Shown here piece after piece: positions 12,326 through 23,045 of a DNA stretch of 64,000 nt. The position numbers were made by a program, and so were the translations under genes. The notes under the pieces were generated by a model. That model ran no database searches, had not been told where the DNA came from, and was given only the letters and a program-made list of their open reading frames with translations. Position 1 is the stretch's first letter. Every line of letters begins with the position of its first letter. Source of the DNA: Pararge aegeria (taxonomy: Eukaryota; Arthropoda; Insecta; Lepidoptera; Nymphalidae); assembly GCF_905163445.1 (NCBI RefSeq), contig NC_053187.1, positions 8,370,001 through 8,434,000 on the forward strand, read 5' to 3'.

Positions 12326-14087
12326 ATACCTCTTTATCATAAATCTATGTAAATCCTGAAAATCTGTACGCATTTTATACATAAGTATAAATAAAACGAA
12401 ATACTTAGATTTGTGTATTTATTCTTTGAAGTTTCATACCTAATCAAGTGCATAAATAGGAAAAACGTTATTTACAAATATAATTAACTTATATAATAGT
12501 GGGAACGGCAGCCAGCTGCCGCCATGTTGTTTTCTGACAAGAATTTAAAACAAACGCCGAATAATGCTACTCGCATTCTAACTGAACCAACCTCGTTAAC
12601 TTTTACACAATTATTGTTTGAGTTACCTTTATCATGATGTAAAAGTTAAGTTTTGAATAGAAACATAATTTTTATATGTGCAAACAAAATTTTGATGGAC
12701 ACCAATAATAGTGAAGAAGTGTTAACCCTTATGCAAAATTGTTTAAACTTGAGATATTATATATTTTAAATCGTACAATCAGTCTGTTTGTAGTGAATGC
12801 AAACCTTTATGTGGCTCGTCAGATTTATTAGAAACATAATATGTGACATTTCCTTAAATATATACCTACAGTGAACTGTTGGTATTGCTTTAATAAATAA
12901 ATAAATAGATAATGCCTCTTTTGCCGTAACATACATTTTATTTCCGTTCATGATCATGGCCGGTGAGATTTCAATGCTGCTTAATTAAGTACTGTTGAAT
13001 TTCTTATAGTAGTTATATGGTAACACCCTTGACATATGAAGGTGTGTACATTGAAAAATATTATAAAAATCGGGTTTGGTACGCGAAAAAACAGTGTAAT
13101 AGAGACCCTTTGTGACCCCGATTTTATAGACGCTAAACTTGGCTAAGAAGGCCGCGACGAATATCCCATACTGAATTCGAAATATGAATTCGCCAAATAA
13201 TTTCAGATAACGTAACTACATACTTGAATTACCAATAGTGAAAATGCGATGCTTTCGGCACTTCACGTCACAATTATTATTTGCGATCAAAGTTTTATGT
13301 ATAACGTAGTTATTACTTAAATAATTGTACGAACAAATTTACAAAAGACAATTAATTAAAATAAGAATACTACAACAATTTAGTTTTTTTTTTCTTCACC
13401 AACAAAGACAACATCTTTTTATTATCTGTTTAATAGAGTGACACCTCTCTTTGACGTTATTTAACAATGCTTAATTGGGCTATAACCAAAGTGAAAAAAT
13501 CATTTAAGAACGCATAATGGGAGTAAAAACGTAAAAACGATAACACCTTCCAAATGTGCGAGCTTGTATTAAAACTTCTAGTATTTGCCACTTTAAAAAC
13601 TTTACAAAGACGTTTTCTACAAATTTTCGAACCCGCGAACGTGTCACTTTACACCCGCGGAATGTTGCTAGCTCACGAACTTTTTCCCATTTTCCCATTT
13701 TATGGTAAACGTTCAGAACATTAGAGGTATAATATAATTACTGTCAACTGCTAAATGGTATGAAGTGACTAACCGTTTGTTCGAGAAACATAATTGGCGT
13801 TTTTAATGCTTTAATACTATTCGTGTTCGCGGTTTCTGTATGTTCTTAGTTCTGTGATTCGATCATACGATTGAGGAATAATATCCTAAATATCATTGAA
13901 TTATATGATACATTTACTGGACTTGAACGAAAGGATGCTTCTAGATTGTAAATTAAAATATCTTTCGTCTCTCTAAAATTTAAATTTCAGAACGGGGCGC
14001 GTTCTGAAACTAATTTTCAATGAAATATCAATATTAACTTTGTTTATTGTACAAAAACTATACCAAGAATGGGCTTTATCTTGCCAG
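12326..14087. other. Intergenic, no gene seen
   Basis: AT-rich with no supported feature. A 64-codon minus-strand frame near 13.6 kb has no recognisable domain. Confidence 0.55.
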
Positions 14088-14095
14088 TATAATAG

Positions 14096-14238
14096 CAGTG
14101 GCGTGCACAGGGTTTTCGACCAGGCTATGCATAAAGAAGGCAGATGTCATAAAATGGAACAATCCTTCGCATTCATGAGTTATACAAAAAATTTAAGGTA
14201 TGCAGAACTTTTGTGCATGTATGAAGTGCACGCCACTG
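14096..14238. mobile_element. hAT-type hairpin MITE, copy 1
   Basis: Terminal inverted repeats CAGTGGCGTGCAC / GTGCACGCCACTG bound a 143-bp element. An 8-bp target duplication (TATAATAG / TATAATAA, 7 of 8) flanks it. The CAGTGGCG ends and 8-bp duplication fit the hAT superfamily. It has no coding capacity; the short open frame across it is incidental. Confidence 0.8.
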
Positions 14239-14934
14239 TATAATAAGTACCAACATGACAAAGTGTTCTGGACAAAATAAAATTAAACTCAAATGCCCCG
14301 AAAATCCTTATAATAATTAAAAGACAATATTAAATAATCAATGGCTTATTAGTTAAATTAATTAACCACTTACAAACTTTAATATTATATGCAGTAGTTA
14401 CAGCACTTTATTATATTAGAGATAACAATTACAACAATTTCTTGAACTTTATAATTTTAGAGCTTATTAATATCAAACGTAATACATACAAGCCTTTTGG
14501 AGTTCGGTGTAATTGTAAACAAAAACTTCTTAATAAACAATTAACTTTTGATTGCAAAGATATTGTGTAAAGTTATGTTTGTGACGACCGAGGTCTATTG
14601 TCTCGGTTAATGAACCAGTCAGTCATACATCACTAACCTTCAGTTTCTAAAACGCTGATCATTCATCAAATTAACGAGCCGGCTAAGCGTCGTTGATAGC
14701 CCATGCCCACAACTAACATTGTGTTAAATAAGTACTGTTAATGATCCAGAAACATTAAAAATTATACAGTTTTACGGAAGTGGTTTTTTTGAATTATTTT
14801 ATAAGAATATAATTTAGTAAGGTCGAAACCAGTTTTTTTTTTAATTCGACTGATTAGTTTTACACAATTAGTGTCTGTGGAATAAGCAAAAGTAAGTTTT
14901 ATGCGAAATAAATATAACAATTTTTGATACGCGG

Positions 14935-15138
14935 CAGTGGCGTGCATAGAGGGTATGCACAGGGTATGCAGATGATATACAATGAAGAAAATCTCCAGTA
15001 CGAGTTATAAAAAACTTAAGGGTAGGCATTGTAAGAGATTATAACTCTTACAATGCCTACCCTTAAGTTTTTTATAACTCGTACTGGAGATTTTCTTCAT
15101 TTTATATCATCTGCATACCCTGTGCATGCACGCCACTG
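14935..15138. mobile_element. hAT-type hairpin MITE, copy 2 (near-perfect foldback)
   Basis: The element is 204 bp, starts CAGTGGCGTGCA, ends TGCACGCCACTG, and has a perfect 8-bp target duplication ATACGCGG (14927-14934 and 15139-15146). Inner arms of about 81 nt (14957-15037 and 15045-15125) differ at about one base and leave a 7-nt loop. Confidence 0.9.
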
Positions 15139-15146
15139 ATACGCGG

Positions 15147-16892
15147 TATGAGTCTATTGAAGCAAGAGACCAGCAGGCCAATTCTGTATCTCGATCGACA
15201 TCAAATGATTCGAGCCCCTGTGGAAAGTTGCCATTAAATAACACCAAAAGCATACATTACGTTATTGTATCTGCCAGTTTAAAGGACAGTTGGAAACTAA
15301 GGTCACAGATTGCAAACTATGGATTTAACATGTTAATGGGCCGCAACTTTCCAGAGATTTCTAGAGTAAAATTTGGTGCCTACTGAGATACAGAATCATG
15401 TCATTCTGGCGTTTCTACAATCCAATCAAAACTGATCGCTTCTCAAATTTGAAAGATGATTTGCATGCTAAGAATAATAATGAATATACATTGTTCTTAT
15501 TCCTACGATCATTGACTTGATCAGCGTTTCAAAAACTCGGGATATGTATTGATTTGTAAAACGTGAGAAAACAATCAAAGTCATAATTTTCCAGATAATT
15601 TTATGGTGTTTATTTTCAAGAAACAGTGTTTACAAATTTATAAAATAAAATGACTTTACTCTTTTGTAAACAAATAGAACATTGTTTTCTTTTGCAGCCT
15701 ATTTGTGCCCCATAGACTCCTCTTTGCGAAAGAGAGAGATTTAGAGCTAACCATACGCGCTGCTCCATTACTAGTGATAATTGCATGTTAAATTTAATTA
15801 TTATATTATATCGTAAAAATAGAGGAACATTACAAAAAAATGGAGAAATCAGCAAAGTCTTAACACTAAATTTCGATAGTCTACAAAAATATTATTATTA
15901 TCAACATTATTCGAATTTTTCGTTATAATTAATATTTACAAGGCTTAAAAATATTTTTAGTGTTTCTTAGAAAGGAGAGATGATTTTAAGATTTTAAGAA
16001 GAGAGCAAATGGTGCTATTTTACATTTAATATATATTTTAAAAAACAAATTTAAGGAAACTGTTTATCCTTACGCAAATAATTAAATTGTTTCTAGCCTT
16101 AACAGTGGCTGATTTTAAATTAACATCACTTAGATAAGTAATTATTCTCAAACAACGTGAATGCACCACCATTTTTTATTATAGGTTACTAAAAAAATAT
16201 CATCATGCTTTCTTCAAAACACTAACCTACAATATCTTATCCTATATAGTGAATTGTGCAAAAGCGCATTAAATTGAGGTAATAACTTAGCGTGTAATGG
16301 TGACTAATAATTGACTACATCGAAGAAAAACGATCTCGTATACCCAAAAGTTTTAAGGTAACAGAATTGCGGGTAGTTGACTATAAATAAGTATAACCCG
16401 CGCGGTATTAAATAATATAAAAGGCAGCCGAATGGTGCATGGCATCGGTCGCCTTATAAAAATCTCTGTAATGGCCCAAGTTAATAACTTTTGTATACTT
16501 TTTATTATTAGTACGTTAAAAAAAAAAAAAAATTTTATCAGTAAAAAGATATTTTTTATATATGTACTTGTTTTTTTTTTAATATTTTTACATATTTTAT
16601 ACTAAAAAGTTTCCATCTTATGAACCGTAAGAAAAAATAAATAGCTAAAAGAAGTAAAAACCGAAGAGCAATATTTTGGCCAGAAGGAAGATATTTAGTT
16701 ACTGGTGTGGACAAAATATAATGGAGATTTCAAAATGATATGGGTCTGCGTTCACCAATTCATCGGCCTTTTATTGTATTATATTTTGCGATAAGTCAAC
16801 TACCCTAATGTCATGGATATCAATCGATAAACGGCGATAAATTCATGCCACTATAAAAACCGACAGCGACATTTAGGTTAAACAAGTGGTAA
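15147..16892. other. Intergenic downstream of Tgi
   Basis: AT-rich with homopolymer runs (A14 near 16516, T9-10 near 16571). No gene seen; part may be Tgi 3' UTR if a distal poly(A) site is used. Confidence 0.5.
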
Positions 16893-16898
16893 TTTATT
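16893..16898 (-). terminator. Polyadenylation signal AATAAA for Tgi
   Basis: AATAAA lies about 80 nt past the Tgi stop codon on the minus strand. A second AATAAA lies at 16770-16775. The short 3' UTR implied by the first is plausible; the second or later sites cannot be excluded. Confidence 0.45.
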
Positions 16899-16977
16899 GG
16901 TACTCCAGTTAGAATCGTGATGCCTCGTAAATTTATACGGGGCTATAAACTGAACCGCCAAGAGTAAATTGCCGTCA

Positions 16978-17435
16978 TTATATAACGACGCCACTCCTTG
17001 TGATAATTTTGGCTGTTTGGTCCTTACTTTTGCTATCTTCGATGTTGAGTTTGGAAGATTGGATTTTCTTCCACGTATCGCCTAGCGCTTTGCTGAAATG
17101 GTCGTCCACGCCACCTTTCGTGGACTGCTTTTCGTTGTCTTTTAACCTTGAGGTTTGGATTTGGCGCCACGTGTCTCCGAGGGCTTTTGTGAAGTGATCG
17201 TCCACAGAAAGACTGGCATCATCTACTTCCATTGCTATGATTTTGGTTGGCTTAGGTGGTTCTTCTGGCTGGAATTGTATGGGACTACTGGCTCTGTCTT
17301 TCATGTTTGGTTTAGAGTTCGCCTGGCTGTTCTCTGCGTTTGGGGGTGCGTTCTTCTTGAACAGGTTCATGTAATCGTCACCGAGGGAGCGCCTAAAGTG
17401 CTCGTCTATGACTGGATCGCACATTGACATTGAAC
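16978..17435 (-). CDS. Tgi: Tgi shared exon 5 (last): three Tondu motifs and stop
   Basis: This exon encodes the last 151 residues (163-313 of the 313-aa isoform). It follows the acceptor TTTATCCGCAG and ends at TAA. Tondu motifs bind the vestigial-interaction surface of Scalloped/TEAD. Motif 1 (about 170-180, VIDEHFRRSLG) matches the first Tondu motif of VGLL4. Motif 2 (239-255, VDDHFTKALGDTWRQIQ) and motif 3 (271-287, VDDHFSKALGDTWKKIQ) are near-copies of each other and match the VDDHFxKALGDTW motif of VGLL4. Between motifs 1 and 2 lies a Pro/Ser/Asn-rich linker. The open frame runs on upstream through the acceptor (to about 17475), so an ORF caller would add a false N-terminus. Identification as the VGLL4 family is very sure. 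Confidence 0.95.
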
Positions 17436-17512
17436 CTGCGGATAAATACATGTATATTGAGAAACGAAGACACATAAATTGGGAATTAACCTATCCGCTT
17501 CCATTTTCCATT

Positions 17513-17709
17513 TGACGGGCGATTGGCAATGTGGGCAGCGACCCTGCTTTCTGAGTCCAAGGCCAGTCAGTTCTGGGTGTTTATCTGTATATCATAAGTG
17601 TTTATGTGTACTATTCATAAAAATATTCATCAGTCACCTTAGTATAACCGAGCCTACGCTTGGGTCTAGATGGCGATTGGTGTATTGTCGTAATATATTT
17701 ATTTATTTC
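17513..17709 (+). mobile_element. SINE family 1, degenerate, in Tgi intron 4
   Basis: The head GACGGGCGATTGGCAATGTG keeps CTGCTTTCTGAGTCCAAGGC, but the B-box region is deleted. The tail is TTTATTTATT. It sits only about 75 bp upstream of the acceptor of the last Tgi exon, antisense to the gene. Confidence 0.75.
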
Positions 17710-17756
17710 TCACAAACAGAAGAATTAATCGCCAGTAACAGTCCACTAGTACATTA

Positions 17757-17940
17757 AAGGCCTCTCCCAACGGGAGGGTTCACCCATTATCACCACGCTT
17801 GGCAGATGGGTTGCTGTTCTGAAGTAGTAGAATAGAGGACGCTGCTAACCGTTCTCCGTTACATTCCCTAAGTTGCCTTGTGCGACCCCCGCGGAAAGAG
17901 GAGGGTTGGCGAAAACTGTATTCTGATCTGCCGTCACCAT
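17757..17940 (-). mobile_element. LINE 3' end, antisense, in Tgi intron 4
   Basis: Reverse-strand copy of the 38.8/26.85-kb family, recognised by CTCCCAACGGGAGGGTT..CACCACGCTTGGCAG and the CCCGCGG block. On the Tgi (minus) strand it lies in sense. Confidence 0.5.
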
Positions 17941-18149
17941 ACGACACAACAAAGATTGTAAAATTGAAAGTTTTGATCGTGAAAAACCGTTTTCTGTTCG
18001 GTATAATATGATAACTGTGAGTTGTGACTATCCGAATGCTGGGCCTTTTTTATCATTGTCACATATTAGTGATATTAATATAAAGGTCTAAATAAACGCT
18101 ATCTTATCCATTCTTATTTCAGGGTTGGTACTAAGAATAACTTTACAGA

Positions 18150-18250
18150 TAAACCAAACGCCTAAACTGACAAAACAGACAGAACCTGAGAATCGAACTC
18201 AAGACCTCGTGATCCGCAGTTTAACACGCTAAACACAGACATCCAGGTTT
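18150..18250 (-). mobile_element. tRNA-like SINE head, antisense
   Basis: The reverse strand shows GTGTTTAGCGTGTTAAACTG (A-box-like) and GAGTTCGATTCTCAGG (B-box). No cloverleaf ends, so this is not a tRNA gene. Confidence 0.5.
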
Positions 18251-18279
18251 CCAAGTTGGGTGGGTTGATTATATCCTCA

Positions 18280-18475
18280 CCATGATCATCCTATTACCGG
18301 CCCACTACAAGGCACTGGTCTCCTACCACGATGAGAAGGGTTGAGGCCCTATTCTACCACGCTGGCTCAGTGCGGTGGACTCCACACGCCTTTGAGAACA
18401 TTATTGGGAACTCTCAGGTTTCCTCACGATGTTTTTCTTCAGCGGTGAAGCAAGTGATATTTTAATTGGTTAAAA
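18280..18475 (-). mobile_element. SINE family 2, antisense, in Tgi intron 4
   Basis: CCTATTACCGGCCCACTACA, ACGCTGGCTCAGTGCGGTGG and CTCAGGTTTCCTCACGATG are reversed family-2 body parts. It ends about 100 bp from the donor of Tgi exon 4. Confidence 0.75.
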
Positions 18476-18578
18476 CGCCCGTAGCTTCGAAAAGTTTGAG
18501 GTGCTGGTTATTCGAACTTGGACCCCTGAAAGTTAAGCCGAGGGTTGACTATATGCTGTTAAGTAATTATGATCTCAC

Positions 18579-18698
18579 CGGGTGGTGCGTCGTTACTCTT
18601 GATGACAGACGGCCGGTTGTAAGGTGGAGGGGCGGGGCGGGAGCGGAGTCTCATGTCTATGGGTGCCTCGTGCTTTGCGCCGGGGTATTCTGGCGGTG
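18579..18698 (-). CDS. Tgi: Tgi shared exon 4: two PPxY motifs
   Basis: The exon is 120 nt, phase 1 at both ends, between the acceptor TTGGTTGTCCATAG and the donor CCCG|GTGAGA. It encodes about residues 122-162. It contains PPEY (123-126) and PPPY (145-148). PPxY motifs bind WW domains, and Drosophila Tgi is known to contact Yorkie through such motifs. The stretch YNRPSVI resembles the NRPSVI segment that precedes the Tondu region in human VGLL4. It joins exon 3 as G|CA (Ala) and exon 5 as G|GT (Gly). GC content is far above the flanking introns. A plus-strand open frame over the same bases is a shadow. Confidence 0.9.
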
Positions 18699-19654
18699 CT
18701 ATGGACAACCAAGAAAACAATTATTATAATGTCAATCTATATAAAAATAAGTCTCTTCTTGCTATGGGACGCTTATTATCAATACAACCAATTTATTCGG
18801 AAAAAAAGATATCCAAGTTAGATAAAATTGTTAGGATAGCTTCATGAAATCCTTTGTCTATCGTCCAATATTTCTCAGTCTTTCAACAAAGCGTGATGCC
18901 TGTGATCACATTTGGCTACGAAAAATGGACATGATTGCTCTTAAGACGGTGGTCTAGCTGCGACGAATTTCATGAAAATGTATTCTAAAAACTATTGTTG
19001 TTGTACTGAACCGTCGGATTCCTCATGTCTTCTTCCGTAATCACTTTACTGTATAGAGGCAAATGCAGCTCAGACAGCAGCAGACTGTTACCCACATGTT
19101 AACTTAAACAATTGGTGAGAGAGAGAAATCAGAGAAATCCGAAATTTCGTATTTTTCTACTATCTGCTATATGTATGTTATTTCTAAGAGGATTAAATTA
19201 TTTAAGGCGTGGAAGTTTTGAGAAAGATGCGTCTAGGTTTTTGTTACTTTCTGTCATGTTATTTCATTTTCATATTTGTCAAAAAGATGAATTTTTGGGT
19301 TCCATAGAGGGTAAGATTTTGTAAAGTAATTAGCTTTTTTTGTAAAGTAATTTATTTAGGACATACTTGCGTTTAGATTCAAATTCATGATGAGGAGAGA
19401 CTAGCGTTTGATCATGGAAGTGAATAGTGGAACTAAACAATAGTTACTGGTAAATACCTAGAGTTGCGTTTATTAAGTTAGTTTCAATGAATTAAATATA
19501 TTACACTTGACGACGAGACTTATATTATGCATCTTGGAGGTGGGTAGCGGAACTCCTCAAAGGTTACTGATAAAGCCCTCGATTTTGGCGTCATTTATTT
19601 TGCTTTAGCGCGTCAATACATAAGAAGCAGATAAAAGCTAAAGACTTTGCTTAC

Positions 19655-19806
19655 CTTTCCCATTGATGTTGATTGCTAGATTTTCTGGCGCTTCATCCGT
19701 TTCGTCGGAGAGCTCTCCGTCGCTGTGAGGCTGTGCGCGCGCTATTGATGGCGCTATACGTCGCTCGTTAAAAGACTGTGACCTTAACGCCATTTTTCCG
19801 TTCTCT
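19655..19806 (-). CDS. Tgi: Tgi shared exon 3
   Basis: The exon is 152 nt, between the acceptor ATATTTACAG and the donor AAAG|GTAAGC, and encodes residues 72-121. The product begins ENGKMALRSQSFNERR and ends DEAPENLAININGK. It is rich in Ser, Asp and Glu in its middle (SDGELSDETDEAPE). No named domain is visible; it fits the low-complexity central part of Tgi/VGLL4 proteins. The reading frame is fixed from both sides: phase 2 entry from exon 2 (AG|A, Arg) and phase 1 exit into exon 4. The acceptor lies in an AGAGAG run, so the cut could shift by 2 or 4 bases, but only the site chosen keeps the frame. The internal ATG at 19793 could serve a shorter isoform. Confidence 0.85.
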
Positions 19807-19851
19807 CTGTAAATATAACGTTATATTATGTTAACGCGAAATAAGACATTC

Positions 19852-20085
19852 ATAGCCCGATGGTTAGTTAGGGCCCGAGTTCGATCCCCGTTACGAACCT
19901 TTAACTATTCAGAGTTATGTGCGGTTTAAGAAGTTAAATATCGCTTTAAGCGTGAAGGAAGACACCGGTATAAACCTGCATGACTGAGAGTTCTCTTAAT
20001 ATTCTCAAAGGCATGTCAAGTCTACCGATCCGCACTTGGCCAGCATAGTGGATTACGGCATAAGAACTTCTCGTTGCTATGTGCA
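19852..20085 (+). mobile_element. SINE family 2, just upstream of Tgi exon 3
   Basis: The head carries AGTTCGATCCCC (B-box-like). The body includes AAGAAGTTAAATATCGCTTT and CTGAGAGTTCTCTTAATATT, and the 3' part GATCCGCACTTGGCCAGC. The 3' end is truncated. Confidence 0.75.
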
Positions 20086-20107
20086 ATTTTATGGTGCAAT
20101 TTAAAAT

Positions 20108-20350
20108 TTCAATCCTTATATTCCTCACCAAACAGATTTTCGGCAATGTACCCTCTACGCACGTTGCGCTCCGAAACCGCATCCCGGTACCGCTCTCGCG
20201 AGCATCCTCAGTATATGTTGACTTTACAATGAACAATTGTTAAGATCTGTTTGGTGTAGAGTATAAGGATTGAAGAAATTATAAATTACACCATAGATTC
20301 TCCTGCTTTCGCGAAGTTTAGCAAATTAAGCTTAATTTTTATAATCATTT
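20108..20350. mobile_element. Foldback repeat with AAGCTTAATTT end
   Basis: TTTCAATCCTTATATTCCTC at 20108 is inverted at about 20250-20278 (GTAGAGTATAAGGATTGAAG), with ACCAAACAGAT on the inner side of both arms. The unit ends GCAAATTAAGCTTAATTTTT. A related reverse copy lies at 42235-42372 (ATCCTCAGGTGATGTTGACT shared), and AGCAAATTAAGCTTA recurs at 27278. Confidence 0.55.
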
Positions 20351-20955
20351 GGCTATCAGCTATTTTGCTCATATATTCTTAACAATTTATGAATTTAAGT
20401 CAAGTTTCAAGTATTTTTGTGCTCCTTTTGCTGTAAGTATATTCTCAAGTTTCTCTTGAGGAACGGGTGCAAACTATGGAAAGGATGAATTTGAATTCGT
20501 AAATATATAATTTATCTCTAGCACTTTGATAATATCATAATGTTAGTAGTAGCAGCACAGAGGAAGCTACTTAAGGAAGAAGGGGAAGGTAAAGGAGGGG
20601 TGGTAAAACAGTATTTTGATCTGATACATTGCACGGTTGCTTCGTAATGGAACGGTAATCGTCTGATGTTATTGATGAAGATGATGATTGTTGATGATGA
20701 CCGTTACTGACGAGCTTCTTTCCCCCAGCATGTTCGTCACGAGATCGTGGATTCGATTGCTAAGTTTGGCAACAAATTTTATTCATGTATTGGGTTTTTC
20801 AGTTAAGAAATAATCAGTAACCTGGGATCCTGAAACCAGTTCAACTAAAAGCTGATAATGATTATAGTACGTTGGCCTATATTCGCGAAATTTTCAGTAT
20901 AATGGGACCCTGGACTCAGTAATGTTCTATGATAATCTTATAATGATTATATTAC

Positions 20956-21097
20956 CTTGGCCTATATTCGGGCAGCCGCGTGGATCGCCGTTCTCGCCTC
21001 CATTTTCCAGTAAGTTCTTTTGGTTGCGCGCGGGGTGTCTCAGGAGACAGTGTTCGGTCTCCTTCTGATTCCCCACTCGATGCTGTGCTCGGGGTCT
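20956..21097 (-). CDS. Tgi: Tgi shared exon 2
   Basis: The exon is 142 nt, between the acceptor TTTCCGTTATAG and the donor CCAAG|GTAATA, and encodes residues 24-70. One frame is open and keeps phase with both neighbours; of the other two, one has an internal stop and the third would run into a stop in exon 3. The product begins with a Ser/Thr-Pro stretch (TPSTASSGESEGDRTLSPET), then a basic patch (KWRRERRSTR) followed by LPEY. The basic patch could act as a nuclear localisation signal, and LPEY is a variant WW-binding sequence; both are inference. The 3' end of this exon and its donor lie in a short local duplication (see findings). Confidence 0.8.
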
Positions 21098-21154
21098 CTA
21101 TAACGGAAAGATAAAGTCAACTTAAAATCTTCTATATTATTCTTATTTTTTTTT

Positions 21155-21300
21155 AGACAATACACACATCGCCACACATCTAGCCGAAAGTAAGCGTAGC
21201 TTGCGTGTTATACAAAGATCCTAAGATGACTGATGAATATTTTTATGAATATACTTTCAATACTTATAACATACAAATAAACACTGAAAGACATTCTTCT
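21155..21300 (-). mobile_element. SINE family 1, tail part, just upstream of Tgi exon 2
   Basis: Reverse copy of the 3' half: ACAATACACACATCGCC, AAGTAAGCGTAGCTTGCGTG, AAGATGACTGATGAATATTT. The tRNA-like head is missing. Confidence 0.7.
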
Positions 21301-21562
21301 CTATATATAGATAAACACTGATAAACATTGAAAGTCTTTCAAATTATTATAAAGAATTCAAAACAATATCTACATTATTTCCAATTACAAAAAAAACCAG
21401 CTAACGCAAAAGCAAACATCACCAGATGAACTGCTAATACTCGTAGGTTGCCGGCTTTTGAGACTTATTATATTGAAGCACCGTAGATTGAAATTGGTTG
21501 CACAATTCGCATGGGCGTCATAAAAATAATCTGTATTATAGATAACGTCTGTATAATCCTTC

Positions 21563-21672
21563 TGTCCACCAATCCGCACTGAGACAACGATGGTCTTTGG
21601 CCTAAACCCTTCTAATTATGGGATACCCGTGGCCTGTAGTGGGCCGGTAACGGGTTATGAGATGAGATGATA
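21563..21672 (+). mobile_element. SINE family 2, 3' part
   Basis: CCACCAATCCGCACTGAGAC, GGCCTGTAGTGGGCCGGTAA and a GATGAGATGAT tail. Confidence 0.65.
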
Positions 21673-22261
21673 TACTTCTGGTATAACGGACAGTCGAATA
21701 TTACATAAAATAGACAAAAAGTAGGCCATGTCCTATTCCAAACTATAATCTACCTCAGTGCCAATTTTCATCCAGATCTATCCAGCATTTGTGGCGTGAT
21801 TGAGTAACACACATCAATCCAAATTTTCTCGCATTTATGTAGTACCTAGTAAGATTAATGTAATAAAATGTTAACAAATTTTAGAAGATTAGCAGTTATT
21901 ATTGAAGGTACTTGAAAAGCACTGAACCAAAGTTATTGGGATTTAATGGGATTGATATAAGAACATGTAAGCTACTGAATTTAAAATTAATTATGCAAAC
22001 CGGATAAATCGGTACATGATACCAAAAATGCGATTTTTTTTTTGTCAGTAAGTAGTTTCGATTTTTGGATGTTTGTAAATATTATCAAGTCTCATTTTCT
22101 GAGATGACGTCACGATATCAGTAGTAATTTAACATTAAACTGCTTAGTGGAACTTCTACTGTTCATACTGTCACACCCGTATTGATAGCATGAACAGTGG
22201 AGTAGAATTAGCAAAAATGAAAAAGGACAAAGCATTCCTGTTTGCAAAAAAAGTCTAATGG

Positions 22262-22515
22262 TAATTATAGGATTGTGAGCGGTGACAGCCTCGTGAAGAT
22301 TTCGAATCCCAACACGCGCTTCTAACCTTTCTAAGTTATGTGCGTTTTAAGCATATAAATATCACTTACTTTAACGAAACTTTAAGGAAACCCGCATGCC
22401 TGAGAGTTCTCATAATGTTCTCAAAGGCGTGAAAAGGCCACCAATCTGCACTGGGCCAGCGTGGTGGACTGCAGCCTAAACCCTACTCATTGTGGTAAGA
22501 GACCGGTGCTCTTAG
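22262..22515 (+). mobile_element. SINE family 2, near full length
   Basis: Degenerate tRNA-like head, then the body GTGCGTTTTAAGC, CCTGAGAGTTCTCATAATG, ATCTGCACTGGGCCAGCG and the end GGTAAGAGACCGGTGC..GGCCGGTAATG. Confidence 0.75.
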
Positions 22516-23045
22516 TTGGCCGGTAATGAGTTCAAAATTCAAAATTCATTTATTTCATGTAGGAATCGAAATGAATTCCTTCCTTCAAGTAGGAGTTTTT
22601 GACATGAATAATAGAGGATTTTAAATAAAGCTATATCGTATTTTGCCAGAATAGTAAATGTATTGGGGAGTTCCGTCTTCTATCTCCGAAGATATTGTTT
22701 ATTAGATCAAAGATGTATAGTGACAAAAAACCATCGATATCGCTTAATGATTTGGCAAGGCGTCGCAGAAAAAATGTGTGGTGTACACATGATTTTTTCT
22801 GCGATGAAGATTTTTCCTTCAAGAAGTTCGATAAATAACTCGTAAGTTCTGTTCTTTTATTATAAAAACAATCTCGTTACAGTGAAAAACAAAAACGGGA
22901 GCGTTTCGTTTTGACTTTCTTCGCTTTCCTTCATTATACGTACAGTTTTGAAAGTCTAATCGACGGCGGAACAGTAAATACGGCCTTAATAAAAGCGATA
23001 CTAATATCTGATACAGAACAGAACACTCAAAATACGGTCATTTAC

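Noticed and set aside
17436..17475. N-terminal extension of the Tondu exon frame (MCLRFSIYMYLS..)
   Set aside because: This is intron sequence read through the TTTATCCGCAG acceptor; the true upstream residues come from exon 4.
18466..18847. Plus-strand frames near 18.5-18.8 kb
   Set aside because: GC-rich shadow of Tgi exon 4 on the opposite strand.
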